Assembly (NCBI GenBank): GCA_049324695.1
Contig: JBMOMJ010000056.1
Location: 62,001 to 126,000 of the forward strand
Direction of reading: 5' to 3'
Length of the DNA: 64,000 nt
DNA from: PMG-095 sp049324695
Lineage (GTDB): Bacteria > Myxococcota_A > Polyangia > Polyangiales > Polyangiaceae
Part shown: positions 29,513-38,871 of the stretch, piece after piece
Numbering within the stretch: the stretch's first letter is position 1
Layout of the letters: each line of letters begins with the position of its first letter
The notes under the pieces: generated by a model
The model's database searches: none
Told to the model about the DNA's origin: nothing
What the model saw: only the letters and a program-made list of their open reading frames with translations
Program-made: the position numbers and the translations under genes

Positions 29513-31518
29513 GCCGCAGCCCAAACCCGCGCGACCAGAAGCGGTACATCGAGCGCGAGGCGCAGCGAGCCGTCGCTGCGCAAGATCGCGCCGAAGTACG
29601 GCCCAGCTGCCGCAATCAATGAAGGTACCGGTCGCACCGTGACTTCTTCAATAACGCCGACGTTGTCCACGCCAATCCCAATCGGTTCCACGCCGTGCAC
29701 CGCCAGTTCGACCTCGAGGCTCGCCGGTCGCGCCGCGCGGCGCCCAAGGCAGCGTGAGAGCCGCACCGGCGCGCGTTCGGCCTCCACGCTGCGAATGCCA
29801 CGCGTGAAATTGACCGGCAACGCGAGCTCATCACCGCCTTCGACAACCCACAGAACCTCCATCAACGCTTGTTCGTTGGGAAAATCCAGGGTGGCCACGA
29901 AGCCGCCGCCTTCGCGAGACTCGAGCCGCACGTTGCCTCCCAACGCGCGCACGGCTTGTTGCACCAGCTCGAGACCCAGGCCGAGCCCCGCGAGCAAGCC
30001 TGGCCCGTCGTGCGTCGTGAGCCCTGGCAAGAACAACAACGCGAGCAGCTCGTTCACGCTGGCACTGGCGGCGCGCTCGGGGCTCAAAGCGCCGTGACTT
30101 ACGGCCTGATCGCGAATGCCATCGACGTCCGGCCCCTGGCCATCGTCTTCAACGGTCACGCGGAGCCGCTCGGCGTGACGCTCCGCGCGCAAGGTCAAGG
30201 TGGCCACCGGCGACTTGCCGAGACGTGTGCGCTGCTCCGGCGGCTCCACGCCGTGCGCCACGGCGTTTCGCACCAAAGGCACGAGCGCATCGTAGAGCTT
30301 TTCGGCCACGCGCCGATCGATGCGCAAGTCTGCGCCCACCAACTGCACGCGCAATAGGCGCGATTCCGCCTCCGCCAAGCGCAGCCCGGCGCGTGCAACG
30401 CGCTCGAACACGGAGCCCACGCTGGTGCGTTGCAGCGCTGCGAGGTCCGCGCGCATTTCGTCGGAGCGCGCTCGCAAGAAATCCGCCGTGCGCCTGAACA
30501 CATGCGCGCCGCGTTCGGTGCTGGCCGTCAAGTTACGCAACGTGTTCGCGGCGGACTCGATGCGGTCCACAGCTGACAGCGGCGGTCCCCACGGACGCGG
30601 TGGTCCCAAGGTGCGCAACGCTTCGCTCAGGCTGGCTCGCACTTCGCGTAAACGACCCGAGAGGCGTCGCGTGGCGAGGCTCGCGCGCCCGAGCTCACCA
30701 TGGACGAGCTCCACGCGATCCAGGCGCTCCGCGAAGCCATCGAGCGCGCTGGGCGCAACGTGAAAACCTGCGTCGGGCGGTGGTTCACTGGCGGGCGGAG
30801 AGCTGCGCAGCGGGCGCGAAGGTTCCGGTGGCGGCAGCACCGACGGCGCTCGCCGTGCGCGCGTCTCCTTAGCGAGCGCCTCCAAGGTAGCGAGCCCACG
30901 TGATGGATCATCGATCATCAGCGCGAGCAGGGCGCGATGCCGCCCGAGGCCAACCAACACGTCGCGCGCCGAGGGTTCGGTACGTGCCGCTGCTCGCAGC
31001 CGCTCCTCCAAGCCGTGACAGTACCAAGAAGTCACGTCATCGCCTGCGATGCTGGCAGCGCCCTTCATGGCGTGAACGCAGCGTTCCGCGCGCTCCAAGC
31101 CCAAGACGGCGCTGTCGTGGCTGGAGAGCACCGCGTCGATTTCGCCCAAGCGCTCACGCATGGTTGTGCGGTACTCCGCCCGGTAACGCGCTTCGACCGA
31201 GCTCGGGCGCAAGCAGGGCGGCGGCTCGGGCCAAATCGTAGGAAATGGCGGCTCGCCCGCTGATAAGCGTGCGCTCGCGAGCGCCAGTAGGGCAATCAAG
31301 TCGTTGCGGGCTTCGCCGTCACCTTGTCGCAGGCGTGCACTCAATTGGCCGAGCACCAACGCGAGCTCCGGGTAGCCCGCGAGGCCGGCGGAACCTTTGA
31401 GCGAGTGCAGCGCGGCACGCAGATCGATGAGCTGCGTCTCCGGGCGTTCCACGAGCGCTCGGCGCCGCTCGATTTCGCCGGCCAGCAATTGGTCGAGCTC
31501 GCGCCTGTCGCTCGTCAC
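29509..31518 (-). CDS. CheA-like chemosensory histidine kinase with two Hpt domains
   Basis: The kinase core of a chemosensory system, 669 residues. A first Hpt domain has ALHSLKGSAGLAG near 37-49, and a second has CVHAMKGAASIAGD near 145-158; both keep the phosphorylatable His. A Pro-rich linker and a helical segment that may be the dimerisation region follow. The ATPase domain has the N-box LVPLVRNAVAHGVEPPEQR, a G1 box VEDDGQGPD, and GLGLGLELVQ. The last 110 residues form a CheW-like regulatory domain. No receiver is attached. The gene overlaps the MCP-like gene upstream and rimI downstream. Confidence 0.85.
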   Translation of the reverse strand: MTSDRRELDQLLAGEIERRRALVERPETQLIDLRAALHSLKGSAGLAGYPELALVLGQLSARLRQGDGEARNDLIALLALASARLSAGEPPFPTIWPEPPPCLRPSSVEARYRAEYRTTMRERLGEIDAVLSSHDSAVLGLERAERCVHAMKGAASIAGDDVTSWYCHGLEERLRAAARTEPSARDVLVGLGRHRALLALMIDDPSRGLATLEALAKETRARRAPSVLPPPEPSRPLRSSPPASEPPPDAGFHVAPSALDGFAERLDRVELVHGELGRASLATRRLSGRLREVRASLSEALRTLGPPRPWGPPLSAVDRIESAANTLRNLTASTERGAHVFRRTADFLRARSDEMRADLAALQRTSVGSVFERVARAGLRLAEAESRLLRVQLVGADLRIDRRVAEKLYDALVPLVRNAVAHGVEPPEQRTRLGKSPVATLTLRAERHAERLRVTVEDDGQGPDVDGIRDQAVSHGALSPERAASASVNELLALLFLPGLTTHDGPGLLAGLGLGLELVQQAVRALGGNVRLESREGGGFVATLDFPNEQALMEVLWVVEGGDELALPVNFTRGIRSVEAERAPVRLSRCLGRRAARPASLEVELAVHGVEPIGIGVDNVGVIEEVTVRPVPSLIAAAGPYFGAILRSDGSLRLALDVPLLVARVWAAA

Positions 31519-32207
31519 GGCTGTTCGTCGTTGCGCGAAAGCAGCGTCGAGAGCGGCGCGATCAACTTGGAGGCGCTGCTCTCCCCTTCGGGCCCGAGCG
31601 CTTTCAGCTTTCCCAACGACTCGCTGAGTGCGCGCAGTTGGGCTCCGGCGTCCGCCAAGAGACGCGCGCGCTCAGGAGCGCTGCCCAGGTGCTGGCGCAG
31701 TTGGCTGTGCAAGCGCGAAAGACCTTGGCTCGACGCCGATTCCAGGCCGCCGAGCTCACGTAAACGTTGCGCGGCGGCGGCCACGAGTTCGCGGGTTTGT
31801 GACAACTCGTCCAGCCAACGCTCGCGTTCGCGCTCGAGCTCACCAAAAAGGGCAACGTGCTCTTCGAGCGCCTCGGTGGCGCGCGCCAACAGCACGCGCA
31901 CGTCGTCCGCCATCACCAACACAGCCTTGCCCACGGGTTCGCCCAAACGAGCGCCTTCCAAGCCTGCGTTGAGCGCCGCGATGCGAGCGCGTTCGAGCGA
32001 ATCGCGCACGGCGCTTGCGCTCTGGCGCATTTCGCGGCTGCGATGTCCGAGCATGCGTGCGCCGTCGTGTACCGCCTCGATCACGGCTTGAGCGCGGCTG
32101 GCGTCGGCGGTTGCGCCCTGGCTCAGACGATCGACTTGCGAGCGAGCCGCTTCACCCGCTTCGAGCAAACGTAAAATCTCCGCCGCGTCAGCTTCAGTCA
32201 GGTTCAT
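31515..32207 (-). CDS. Soluble MCP-like chemoreceptor signalling protein
   Basis: A 230-residue all-helical protein with no membrane segment. The hairpin tip keeps a degenerate form of the chemoreceptor signature: IAALNAGLEGARLGEPVGK then AVLVMADDVRVLLARA, compared with the usual LALNAAIEAARAGE and FAVVADEVR. There is no PAS, GAF, globin or other visible sensor domain, so it may take its input from a partner. It overlaps the CheW-like gene by 14 bp and the CheA-like gene by 4 bp. The ATG at 32207 gives the shortest start in frame with the helices. Confidence 0.72.
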   Translation of the reverse strand: MNLTEADAAEILRLLEAGEAARSQVDRLSQGATADASRAQAVIEAVHDGARMLGHRSREMRQSASAVRDSLERARIAALNAGLEGARLGEPVGKAVLVMADDVRVLLARATEALEEHVALFGELERERERWLDELSQTRELVAAAAQRLRELGGLESASSQGLSRLHSQLRQHLGSAPERARLLADAGAQLRALSESLGKLKALGPEGESSASKLIAPLSTLLSRNDEQP

Positions 32208-32565
32208 CGCTGGGCTCTTTCGCTTGGGCTCCGAGGGCTCGTCGCAGGAGCTCCGCCGGAAACAGCTCGGGCAAGACGTCGTCGTCGACGTGCGCACCGC
32301 CCGCGTCGAGCTCGAACATCCCAACGCGTTCGATGGCGAGCCCGGAAAAGCCGACCAGTTCGCCGTCGAGATCGCACACCAGCAAAGCTCCGCTCGAGCC
32401 GGCCACCTCCACCACGCTCACGATACGCCCCGCGACCAGCGCGATACAAAGCTCGCTGCTTGGTACGTGCGAGAGCGTTGGCTGCGGCACAATTTGCTGC
32501 GCGCTGTCGGCTCGCACGAAACAGCGACCGTTGGGTCCGCGGACAATCACCGCGGCTTGTTGCAT
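32194..32565 (-). CDS. CheW-like coupling protein
   Basis: A 123-residue protein with the CheW fold pattern of alternating strands: AAVIVRGPNGRCFVRADSAQ, PSSELCIALVAGRIVSVVEV, ALLVCDLDGELVGFSGLAIE. CheW couples receptors to CheA. The C-terminal 30 residues are Asp/Glu-rich and probably flexible. It starts at the stop of the receiver-DUF4388 gene and overlaps the MCP-like gene. Conservation is weak compared with classical CheW, but the context supports it. Confidence 0.68.
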   Translation of the reverse strand: MQQAAVIVRGPNGRCFVRADSAQQIVPQPTLSHVPSSELCIALVAGRIVSVVEVAGSSGALLVCDLDGELVGFSGLAIERVGMFELDAGGAHVDDDVLPELFPAELLRRALGAQAKEPSDEPD

Positions 32566-33926
32566 TACGCCGCCTTACGCCGGACGAGCCGCGAGTTCAA
32601 AAACTGAAATACGATCTTGCACAGCTCGAACGAGCTACCGTCCATTTCCTCTACGATTTCGCGGATCGTGCGGTTGCCATCGAAGGCGTGCAGCACCGTG
32701 CGCTCTTTGGGCGTGAGGTTGCTCTCGCTGCCGACGCGTTCGATGGCGACGGCGTCGGGATACAGCACCTCATCGAAGTCGAAGCTCCCTTCGATCAGGC
32801 GCCACTCGTCTACGCGACGGAAACCTTCCATCACGAGTGAGCCCGTCTCCAAATTCAGCGCAGATTTCTGCGCGATTTGATTTTCCACGCCGACGATGAA
32901 CGAGAAGCGCCCGCTCTTCCAGCGCACCACCTCGTACAGCAGCTCAGAGGCTTGCAAAACCAGCGCGCGTTGCACCTGCTCTTCGGTAACGAGCCCGCGC
33001 TTCACCAAGGCTTCGCCCAGCAACAAGCCCGGCTCCGGATCGTCGAGCACGCTGGCGAGCTCGTCCTTGTGGAGCATCTCTGTGTCGACCAGGTAGCGCC
33101 CCAACAAGAACTCGTCCGAGAGCCCGCGCCACGACGCAAAATCCAAGTTGCCCTGGCGGATGTGCAGCGTGATCTCGCTCTTACGCCCGAAAATGCACAA
33201 TTTTCCGGATTGGCGTTGCAGGTCGAGTAGCTGCAGCACTTCGGCGATCGAAATCACGGAGATGTCGCCGGCCAGCACTTCGCGCGAATCGACCCCAAAA
33301 TCCAAGACGCGCAGCAGCGTCGAGAGTGAGCCGAGCGCTTCGGGAGTGAGTGCACGCAGGAAAGCTGCCTGCAAGCTGTCTCCCTCGAGCGGTGGCAGCT
33401 CCGGGCCCAAGATTTGTTCGAGCGCTGCCGCAATTTCTTCCGCTGTTTCCGGGCGCCGATAACCCGAGGGCTCGCTCTGGGTACGGCTCGGCCGGTCCAG
33501 CGCGGACTCGTCCGGCATGGCAGCAGCGTCGGGCACGGGGCGCTGGCGACCTTCTTCCTGCTTCTTCAGCGCGCCCTCGATCACCGCGATCAAACCGCGT
33601 GCGTCGAAGGGCTTTGTGATCGCGTCGATGGCGCCCGTCTGCTGCACGAACTGGCCGCGGATCTTGTCGCCCTTGGCGCTCATCAACACCACCGGCAACG
33701 AACGATGGTCCGGGTGGGCGCGCAGCTCGCGACAGAACTGGTAGCCGTTCATGCGCGGCATCACGAAGTCGAGCAGCACCAGGTCGACCTTCTCGCTGTT
33801 GAGCAGCTCGAGTGCCTCCACGCCATCGCTCGCGAGCACTGCCTCATAGGAGTGCGCGCTCAAGATCGCGCCCACCACCTTACGGATCGTGGAGCTGTCG
33901 TCGACGACCAGGATGCGGGCGCTCAT
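32565..33926 (-). CDS. Response regulator receiver fused to DUF4388
   Basis: A 453-residue two-part protein. The receiver (about 1-120) has RILVVDDSSTIRKV, the phosphoacceptor Asp in LVLLDFVMPRMNG, and the conserved Thr/Lys partners in VLMSAKGDK and ITKPFDARG. A linker leads to DUF4388 at about 220-330 (LAGDISVISIAEVLQLLDLQ, KLCIFGRKSEITLHIRQGNL), a domain frequent in myxobacteria, followed by a C-terminal region resembling DUF4388-associated helices (LVKRGLVTEEQVQRALVLQA). Start at 33926 (MSARILVVDD). It is the first gene of the chemosensory operon and probably its output module. Confidence 0.82.
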   Translation of the reverse strand: MSARILVVDDSSTIRKVVGAILSAHSYEAVLASDGVEALELLNSEKVDLVLLDFVMPRMNGYQFCRELRAHPDHRSLPVVLMSAKGDKIRGQFVQQTGAIDAITKPFDARGLIAVIEGALKKQEEGRQRPVPDAAAMPDESALDRPSRTQSEPSGYRRPETAEEIAAALEQILGPELPPLEGDSLQAAFLRALTPEALGSLSTLLRVLDFGVDSREVLAGDISVISIAEVLQLLDLQRQSGKLCIFGRKSEITLHIRQGNLDFASWRGLSDEFLLGRYLVDTEMLHKDELASVLDDPEPGLLLGEALVKRGLVTEEQVQRALVLQASELLYEVVRWKSGRFSFIVGVENQIAQKSALNLETGSLVMEGFRRVDEWRLIEGSFDFDEVLYPDAVAIERVGSESNLTPKERTVLHAFDGNRTIREIVEEMDGSSFELCKIVFQFLNSRLVRRKAA

Positions 33927-34042
33927 GACCGAAACGTCCGAAGCAAGATCGAACGCATCGTGCCGTTCTCTCGAAAGGGGGGTCAAGGCCGAAACGCCGG
34001 GGCTGGAGGCTGGTGGTAGAGACCCCGAGCCCAGAGCAGGGC

Positions 34043-35929
34043 TCAACCTTCTTGGACGACCCGGATGTGAAGCTCGCTCAGCTGCGTGGGCGAGACTGGA
34101 TTCGGTGCGTCCGTCATCAAATCCGTTCCCTTTTGCGTCTTCGGGAAGGCGATGACGTCCCGGATGCTATCCGTGCTGTTCAACAACATGGCCACGCGGT
34201 CCATGCCGAGCGCGATGCCTCCGTGCGGTGGCGCACCGAAGCGCAAAGCGGACAGCAGAAACCCGAACTTCTCTTGGGCTTGCTCCGGGCCGATGCCGAG
34301 CGCCTTGAACACGCGCGCCTGCACGGTCGGGTCGTGCAAACGAATCGAGCCGCCGGCGATCTCGAAGCCGTTCAGCACGAGGTCGTAACGGTAACACAGC
34401 ACCTTGCCGGGATCGCTCTCGATGAGATCGATGTGCTCGTCGTGCGGGCGCGTGAACGCGTGGTGTGCGGCGGCCCAGCGCTTGCTGTCTTCGTCGTACT
34501 CGAACAGCGGCGGATCCACCACCCAGGAGAAGTTCCACTTCCCACCGTGCCCAACCTCGGGGATCAGGCCCAGCTTCTTCGCGATGTGCACGCGCAGGTT
34601 GGCCATCACGGTGTGAACGAGCGACGTGCGCCCGAACTGAAAAACCAACAAGTCGCCTTCCTTCGCACCCGTCGCGGCGTTGATGGCGCGACACAACTCG
34701 GGCGTGATGCTCTTGGCGAGCGGCGACTGCGTCCAGCTTCCGTCGGGCCCGACCTTGGCACGCGCGAGCCCGGAAGCGCCCATGCTCTTCGCCAGCTGCT
34801 CGAGCTTGTCCGCTTCGGTGCGCGACAGGTTCGCGCTGGCCGGCACTACCAGCGCCTTCACGATCTCGGGCGGCAAGTCACGGCGATAGGCGCCGCTCTT
34901 GAACTTCTCGGCGATCGGCTGCCAAAACGGAATGCCTCCACCGCCGTGCTCGACGACCAAGTCGGTGAGATCGACGTGCGGCATGTCGAAGCGCAAGTCG
35001 GGTTTGTCGTTGCCGTACAGCGACATGGACTTCTCGAAGTCGAGACGCGGGAATTTGCCGTCGGGGTAAGTCTCCTTGAGATCGATCCCCGCTGCTTTCC
35101 AGATCGCGAACACCAAGCCTTCCACCAGGCTGAACACGTCGTCCTGGTTCACGAAGCTGAGCTCGATATCGATCTGCGTGAACTCCGGTTGGCGATCGAG
35201 GCGCAAGTCTTCGTCGCGGAAGCAGCGCACGATTTGGAAGTAGCGCTCGTAACCAGCCACCATGAACAGCTGTTTGAAGAGCTGCGGGCTCTCCGCGAGA
35301 GCATAGAATTTGGTGGGGTGGAGCCGCGCCGGTACCAAGAAGTTACGCGCGCCACCCGGCGTGTACTTGCAGAGCAACGGCGTTTCGAGCTCCAGGCAAC
35401 CTTGCTCGCTGAGGTACGCTCGCGTGGCCTGATTGATGCGGTGACGCATGCGCAGTGCGCGTTGCAGCGGGGCCCGGCGCAGGTCGAGATAACGATACTC
35501 GAGGCGCACTTCCTCGCGCGTATCGCTCTCATCTTCGATCGCGAACGGCGGTGTGTCCGCCTTGTTGAAGATGGTCGCTTCGAGCACGCTGAGCTCGACC
35601 TCGCCCGTCGGCAAGTTCGGGTTCGCCGCGCTCACCATCTTGTTTTCTTTCTTGCTGAACTGCTCGCCGCGCGAACGCACCACGCCACGCACACCGATCA
35701 CCCACTCGGAGCGCAGCTGGTTTGCGACCACGTGAGCATCCGGCGACGTCTCTGGATCGAACACAATCTGCGTCACGCCTTCGCGGTCACGCAGGTCGAC
35801 GAAGACAATCGAGCCGTGATCACGGCGGTTTTGCACCCAACCGAACAGCACGACTTCGCGTCCGATGTCCGAGGCGCGAATCGCGCCGCAATCGTGGGTT
35901 CGTTTGAGCTCGTCGATGAAGCGGGCCAC
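34043..35929 (-). CDS. aspS: Aspartyl-tRNA synthetase
   Basis: A class II synthetase of 628 residues that charges tRNA-Asp and perhaps tRNA-Asn (non-discriminating type). The OB-fold anticodon domain is first (VVLFGWVQNRRDHGSIVFVD), followed by motif 2 around VARCFRDEDLRLDRQPEFTQ with a small spelling variant (IVRCFRDEDLRLDRQPEFTQ) and the GAD insert, and motif 3 near the end (GGIALGMDRVAMLLN). The bacterial length is normal. It is about 117 bp upstream of the chemosensory operon, on the same strand, and diverges from the membrane protein gene to the right. Confidence 0.96.
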   Translation of the reverse strand: MARFIDELKRTHDCGAIRASDIGREVVLFGWVQNRRDHGSIVFVDLRDREGVTQIVFDPETSPDAHVVANQLRSEWVIGVRGVVRSRGEQFSKKENKMVSAANPNLPTGEVELSVLEATIFNKADTPPFAIEDESDTREEVRLEYRYLDLRRAPLQRALRMRHRINQATRAYLSEQGCLELETPLLCKYTPGGARNFLVPARLHPTKFYALAESPQLFKQLFMVAGYERYFQIVRCFRDEDLRLDRQPEFTQIDIELSFVNQDDVFSLVEGLVFAIWKAAGIDLKETYPDGKFPRLDFEKSMSLYGNDKPDLRFDMPHVDLTDLVVEHGGGGIPFWQPIAEKFKSGAYRRDLPPEIVKALVVPASANLSRTEADKLEQLAKSMGASGLARAKVGPDGSWTQSPLAKSITPELCRAINAATGAKEGDLLVFQFGRTSLVHTVMANLRVHIAKKLGLIPEVGHGGKWNFSWVVDPPLFEYDEDSKRWAAAHHAFTRPHDEHIDLIESDPGKVLCYRYDLVLNGFEIAGGSIRLHDPTVQARVFKALGIGPEQAQEKFGFLLSALRFGAPPHGGIALGMDRVAMLLNSTDSIRDVIAFPKTQKGTDLMTDAPNPVSPTQLSELHIRVVQEG

Positions 35930-36063
35930 GGGGATCCTCCGGGAGAGGCGCGAATTCCGGCCAGTGGGCCCAGGTCGCGCCGGGTCGGCACGTTTAGCAC
36001 GAAGCCCGGGAGCCTGGTCCGAAAACTGGCCCGGTCAGGCGTCGCCATGGCACCGAGTCCGAT

Positions 36064-37881
36064 GTGCCCGCGGATGGATCCCCAGGGTTATCGCCTTCGC
36101 GGCTCGAGTCGGCCTGCCAAGCGCTCGCGTTTCTCGCGCCGTGGCTGTTCGGTGTTTGGCACGCGAATCCCAACCCCCACTTTGGCAGCGACTTTGCGCT
36201 GGTGAGAAGTTTCGGGCTCCTGCCCGTCGGCTTCGAAGGCATCGTTTCGGCGGGCGCAGCGGCGGCCCTCGGGCTCGTGCCCATCGCCGGCTTCGCGTTG
36301 CGTTGCGGATTCGTGAGCGCGTTCGGCCTTGGGCTCGGTGCCTGGCTCAGCTATCGCCTGGCGCGCGGCTTGATTCGGCGCAGCGGCAAGAGCTCTCGCC
36401 TCGAAGGTCCGCTTTCGCTGTTGGCCGCGTTCGGGGCCACGCTTGGGCCGAGTTGGTTGCTCGAAGGGTCGGCGGCAGGCGGTCACGCCATGGCAGCGGC
36501 GCTCGCGTTGGCTGCACTCGAGGTGGCCGCGCCGCGTTCGTGGTCGCCGCGCCGCGCATTGGTTGTTGCAGCACTCACCTCGTTCGCGATGCTCGAATCG
36601 CGTTGGACCGGACTCGGCGCGTTGCTCGCAGTGGCTGCGCGTCGCGCGCTCAACGCCGAGCCATTGCTCCGGCGCGAGTCGTGTTGGTTGCTCGCCGGGC
36701 TGTTGGTGCCGTTCGCGTTGCCGGCGGTTGCGCTTGCGGCGTTCACCGGTTCGCCTTCCGCGGAAGCGGGCATGGCTTTGTCGGCGAGCTCCGCAGGGAT
36801 CTTGCCGGCTGCTACACCTGTCGAGCAAAGCGTCGCGCTCGGGGCGTGGCTGCGCGAAGTCGGCCTCGTCGGTTTGGCGCTCTCGGTGTGTGGTGTCGGG
36901 TTTGGTTTGGCGGCTCCTTCGCAACGGCGAATCGTCGCTCCTTACTTGGTTTTTTTGGGGTTGGATTTGGGTCTCTGCGCGGCCGAGTTGGACCCAACGC
37001 GACACGATCCGATGTGGGGAGTTCGCTTGGTTGCGTTGTCGGCGCTCGGCGCGGCGAGCACGTTGTCGTTGGCCACACTGCTCGGCTGGTCCGCGCGTGC
37101 ACGCATTGCGTTCGCGCGGCCTGCTGGCATTTTGCTCAGCGTCTACGGGCTGACTTTGGTGTTGGTGAGCGCTGAAGACTCTGCGCGCGCAGCCGAAGCG
37201 CGTGAACTCGGCGTGACCGAGCAGTGGACGGAGGCCGCGCTCGGCAGCTTGCCGCCCAACAGCGTCGTGCTCGCGCGCTCCGAAGCCGTGTTGTTTCGTC
37301 TGCTCGCAGCGCAGGTGACGCGGGGGAGTCGTCCGGATGTGTTGGTGGTTCCGTTCGAGCTCCTCGAGAGCGGAGGCGCTCGCGCCGCGCAATTGGCGAA
37401 ACAGCCGGGCCTCTTACCGCTCGTCCGCGAAATGCTGCTCAAGGGTGAGCCCAGTGAGTTTGCTCTTTCGGCCCTCGCCGACGCTCGTCCCACCTTCGTC
37501 GACCTAGGACCCATGGTGGACGAACGCCTGGCGACTCATCTCGTGCCACAACCATTTTTCACTGCGTTCGCTTCGCAGCCGTTGGCTCGCTCCGACCGTC
37601 GTCAGGAGCTCGAGCGCGGCGCACGCTCCTTCGCGCGCGTGGTTTCGGCGCTGAAAACCAGCCCCGATGGCGATCCCGCCACCCGCCGCGTGCTCGCCGA
37701 GGCACTTGCACAACGAGCCTTGTTGCTCGCTTCACTTGGCGATCGCGAAGAGAGCGCGGCGCTGGTTGCGGAGCTGCGCACGCTGGACCCGAAGTCCACC
37801 GTCGCCGCTGCGTTGGGTCCCAAACTGAGCAAGCCGGGCAAGGGTCGAGTCGATGTGCGAGCTTTGCTCGCAACGCGCTGA
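36064..37881 (+). CDS. Multi-pass membrane protein (DUF2723/glycosyltransferase-like)
   Basis: A 605-residue membrane protein. About ten hydrophobic helices occupy residues 15-370 (for example LGLVPIAGFALRCGFVSAFG, LLSVYGLTLVLVSAED), and the remaining part is soluble with helical repeats near the end (LAQRALLLASLGDREESAAL). The pattern resembles DUF2723-type integral membrane proteins, which are related to protein O-mannosyltransferases, but no catalytic Asp motif could be assigned. Its 3' end overlaps an alternative, unlikely start of the next gene. Confidence 0.6.
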   Translation: MPADGSPGLSPSRLESACQALAFLAPWLFGVWHANPNPHFGSDFALVRSFGLLPVGFEGIVSAGAAAALGLVPIAGFALRCGFVSAFGLGLGAWLSYRLARGLIRRSGKSSRLEGPLSLLAAFGATLGPSWLLEGSAAGGHAMAAALALAALEVAAPRSWSPRRALVVAALTSFAMLESRWTGLGALLAVAARRALNAEPLLRRESCWLLAGLLVPFALPAVALAAFTGSPSAEAGMALSASSAGILPAATPVEQSVALGAWLREVGLVGLALSVCGVGFGLAAPSQRRIVAPYLVFLGLDLGLCAAELDPTRHDPMWGVRLVALSALGAASTLSLATLLGWSARARIAFARPAGILLSVYGLTLVLVSAEDSARAAEARELGVTEQWTEAALGSLPPNSVVLARSEAVLFRLLAAQVTRGSRPDVLVVPFELLESGGARAAQLAKQPGLLPLVREMLLKGEPSEFALSALADARPTFVDLGPMVDERLATHLVPQPFFTAFASQPLARSDRRQELERGARSFARVVSALKTSPDGDPATRRVLAEALAQRALLLASLGDREESAALVAELRTLDPKSTVAAALGPKLSKPGKGRVDVRALLATR

Positions 37882-37909
37882 CGATTTCATGAGAGAGGGT
37901 GTAAGCTCC

Positions 37910-38860
37910 ATGTCGATGCTCCGAGCGAATGAATCTGCGGGCTTCGTTCAGCGCGCGTTGGTCGCGTGCACCATGTTCATTGCCGGCTGCGGCGGTGGCC
38001 AAGCGGCGCAACCAGCGTCAGCAACGCCGAACGAGTCGGCGGCGCCAGCTGATGCATCGGCTACGAGCGAGCCCGAAAAACCAGCGGACGCCGCGGCGTC
38101 GAACAGCTCGACTGCCGCGAGCGGCAGTGAAGCGGCAGGAGCCGCGAACGCACCTGCCAAGAACGAAAAGCTGTCCCTGGTCGCGCTGTGCGAAAAGGGC
38201 TGCGACAAGATGAAGGCCAACTGCTCCAGCAGCTCGGTCGAGAACTGTCGCATGAACTGCGTGCAATACGAGCATCCACCCGCCGGCTGCGAAGAAGAGG
38301 CACGAGTTGCTCTCGAATGCGCGAACTCGGCGGAGGACACGACGTGCGTGAACATCGCCCCCGAGATCTGCGCGCACAAATTCCGCCGCGTCGTTGCGTG
38401 TGCCAACGGCAAACCCATTGCCGCCAAAGACGAAACCACACAAACGCCTACGGGCTGGGAGCGCTACGTCGCGAAGTCAGCTGGCTTCGCCAGCTTGATG
38501 CCGAAGGGTGTTACGGAGAGCAGCGAAGGCGGCGTACCCACCTACAGCGCAAAACAAGGCGACCTGACGTACAGCGTGCGCATTTTGCCGCCACCCAAAG
38601 AGCGCCCCACCCAAAAGAGTATGGTGCAAGTGGCCATGGGCATCCTCGGCAAGTGCAACCAGAAGCTCAAGCTCTACGGCATGGTCGATCGCCCCGAGAA
38701 GATCTTCATTCGCTTCAATTCGCAATGCCCCGACGGCACTGATTGGCGCGGCGCGTTCGCAATCACCGACAAGAAGCTGTACATGCCGTTTGTCACGTTG
38801 CCGAAGGGCTCCAAGGGCGAGGTCGACGCCTTCGTGTACGGCTTCGAAGTCGAGAAGTAG
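37910..38860 (+). CDS. Cys-rich lipoprotein of unknown function
   Basis: A 316-residue exported protein. The ATG at 37910 has GAGAGGG upstream and gives a signal peptide ending IAGC. An Ala/Ser/Pro-rich linker follows to about 85, then a small cysteine-rich domain (LCEKGCDKMKANCSSSSVEN, CRMNCVQYEHPPAGCEEEA) with about ten Cys that may form disulphides, and a C-terminal beta-rich domain (YVAKSAGFASLMPKGVTESS). No family recognised. It is 29 bp downstream of the membrane protein gene and 11 bp upstream of the PhzF gene. Confidence 0.72.
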   Translation: MSMLRANESAGFVQRALVACTMFIAGCGGGQAAQPASATPNESAAPADASATSEPEKPADAAASNSSTAASGSEAAGAANAPAKNEKLSLVALCEKGCDKMKANCSSSSVENCRMNCVQYEHPPAGCEEEARVALECANSAEDTTCVNIAPEICAHKFRRVVACANGKPIAAKDETTQTPTGWERYVAKSAGFASLMPKGVTESSEGGVPTYSAKQGDLTYSVRILPPPKERPTQKSMVQVAMGILGKCNQKLKLYGMVDRPEKIFIRFNSQCPDGTDWRGAFAITDKKLYMPFVTLPKGSKGEVDAFVYGFEVEK

Positions 38861-38871
38861 AGGACTGAACT

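Noticed and set aside
34013..36205. 730-codon open frame on the plus strand opposite aspS
   Set aside because: It is the antisense shadow of aspS; composition is rich in Arg/His/Val with no domain, and the minus-strand reading has all synthetase motifs.
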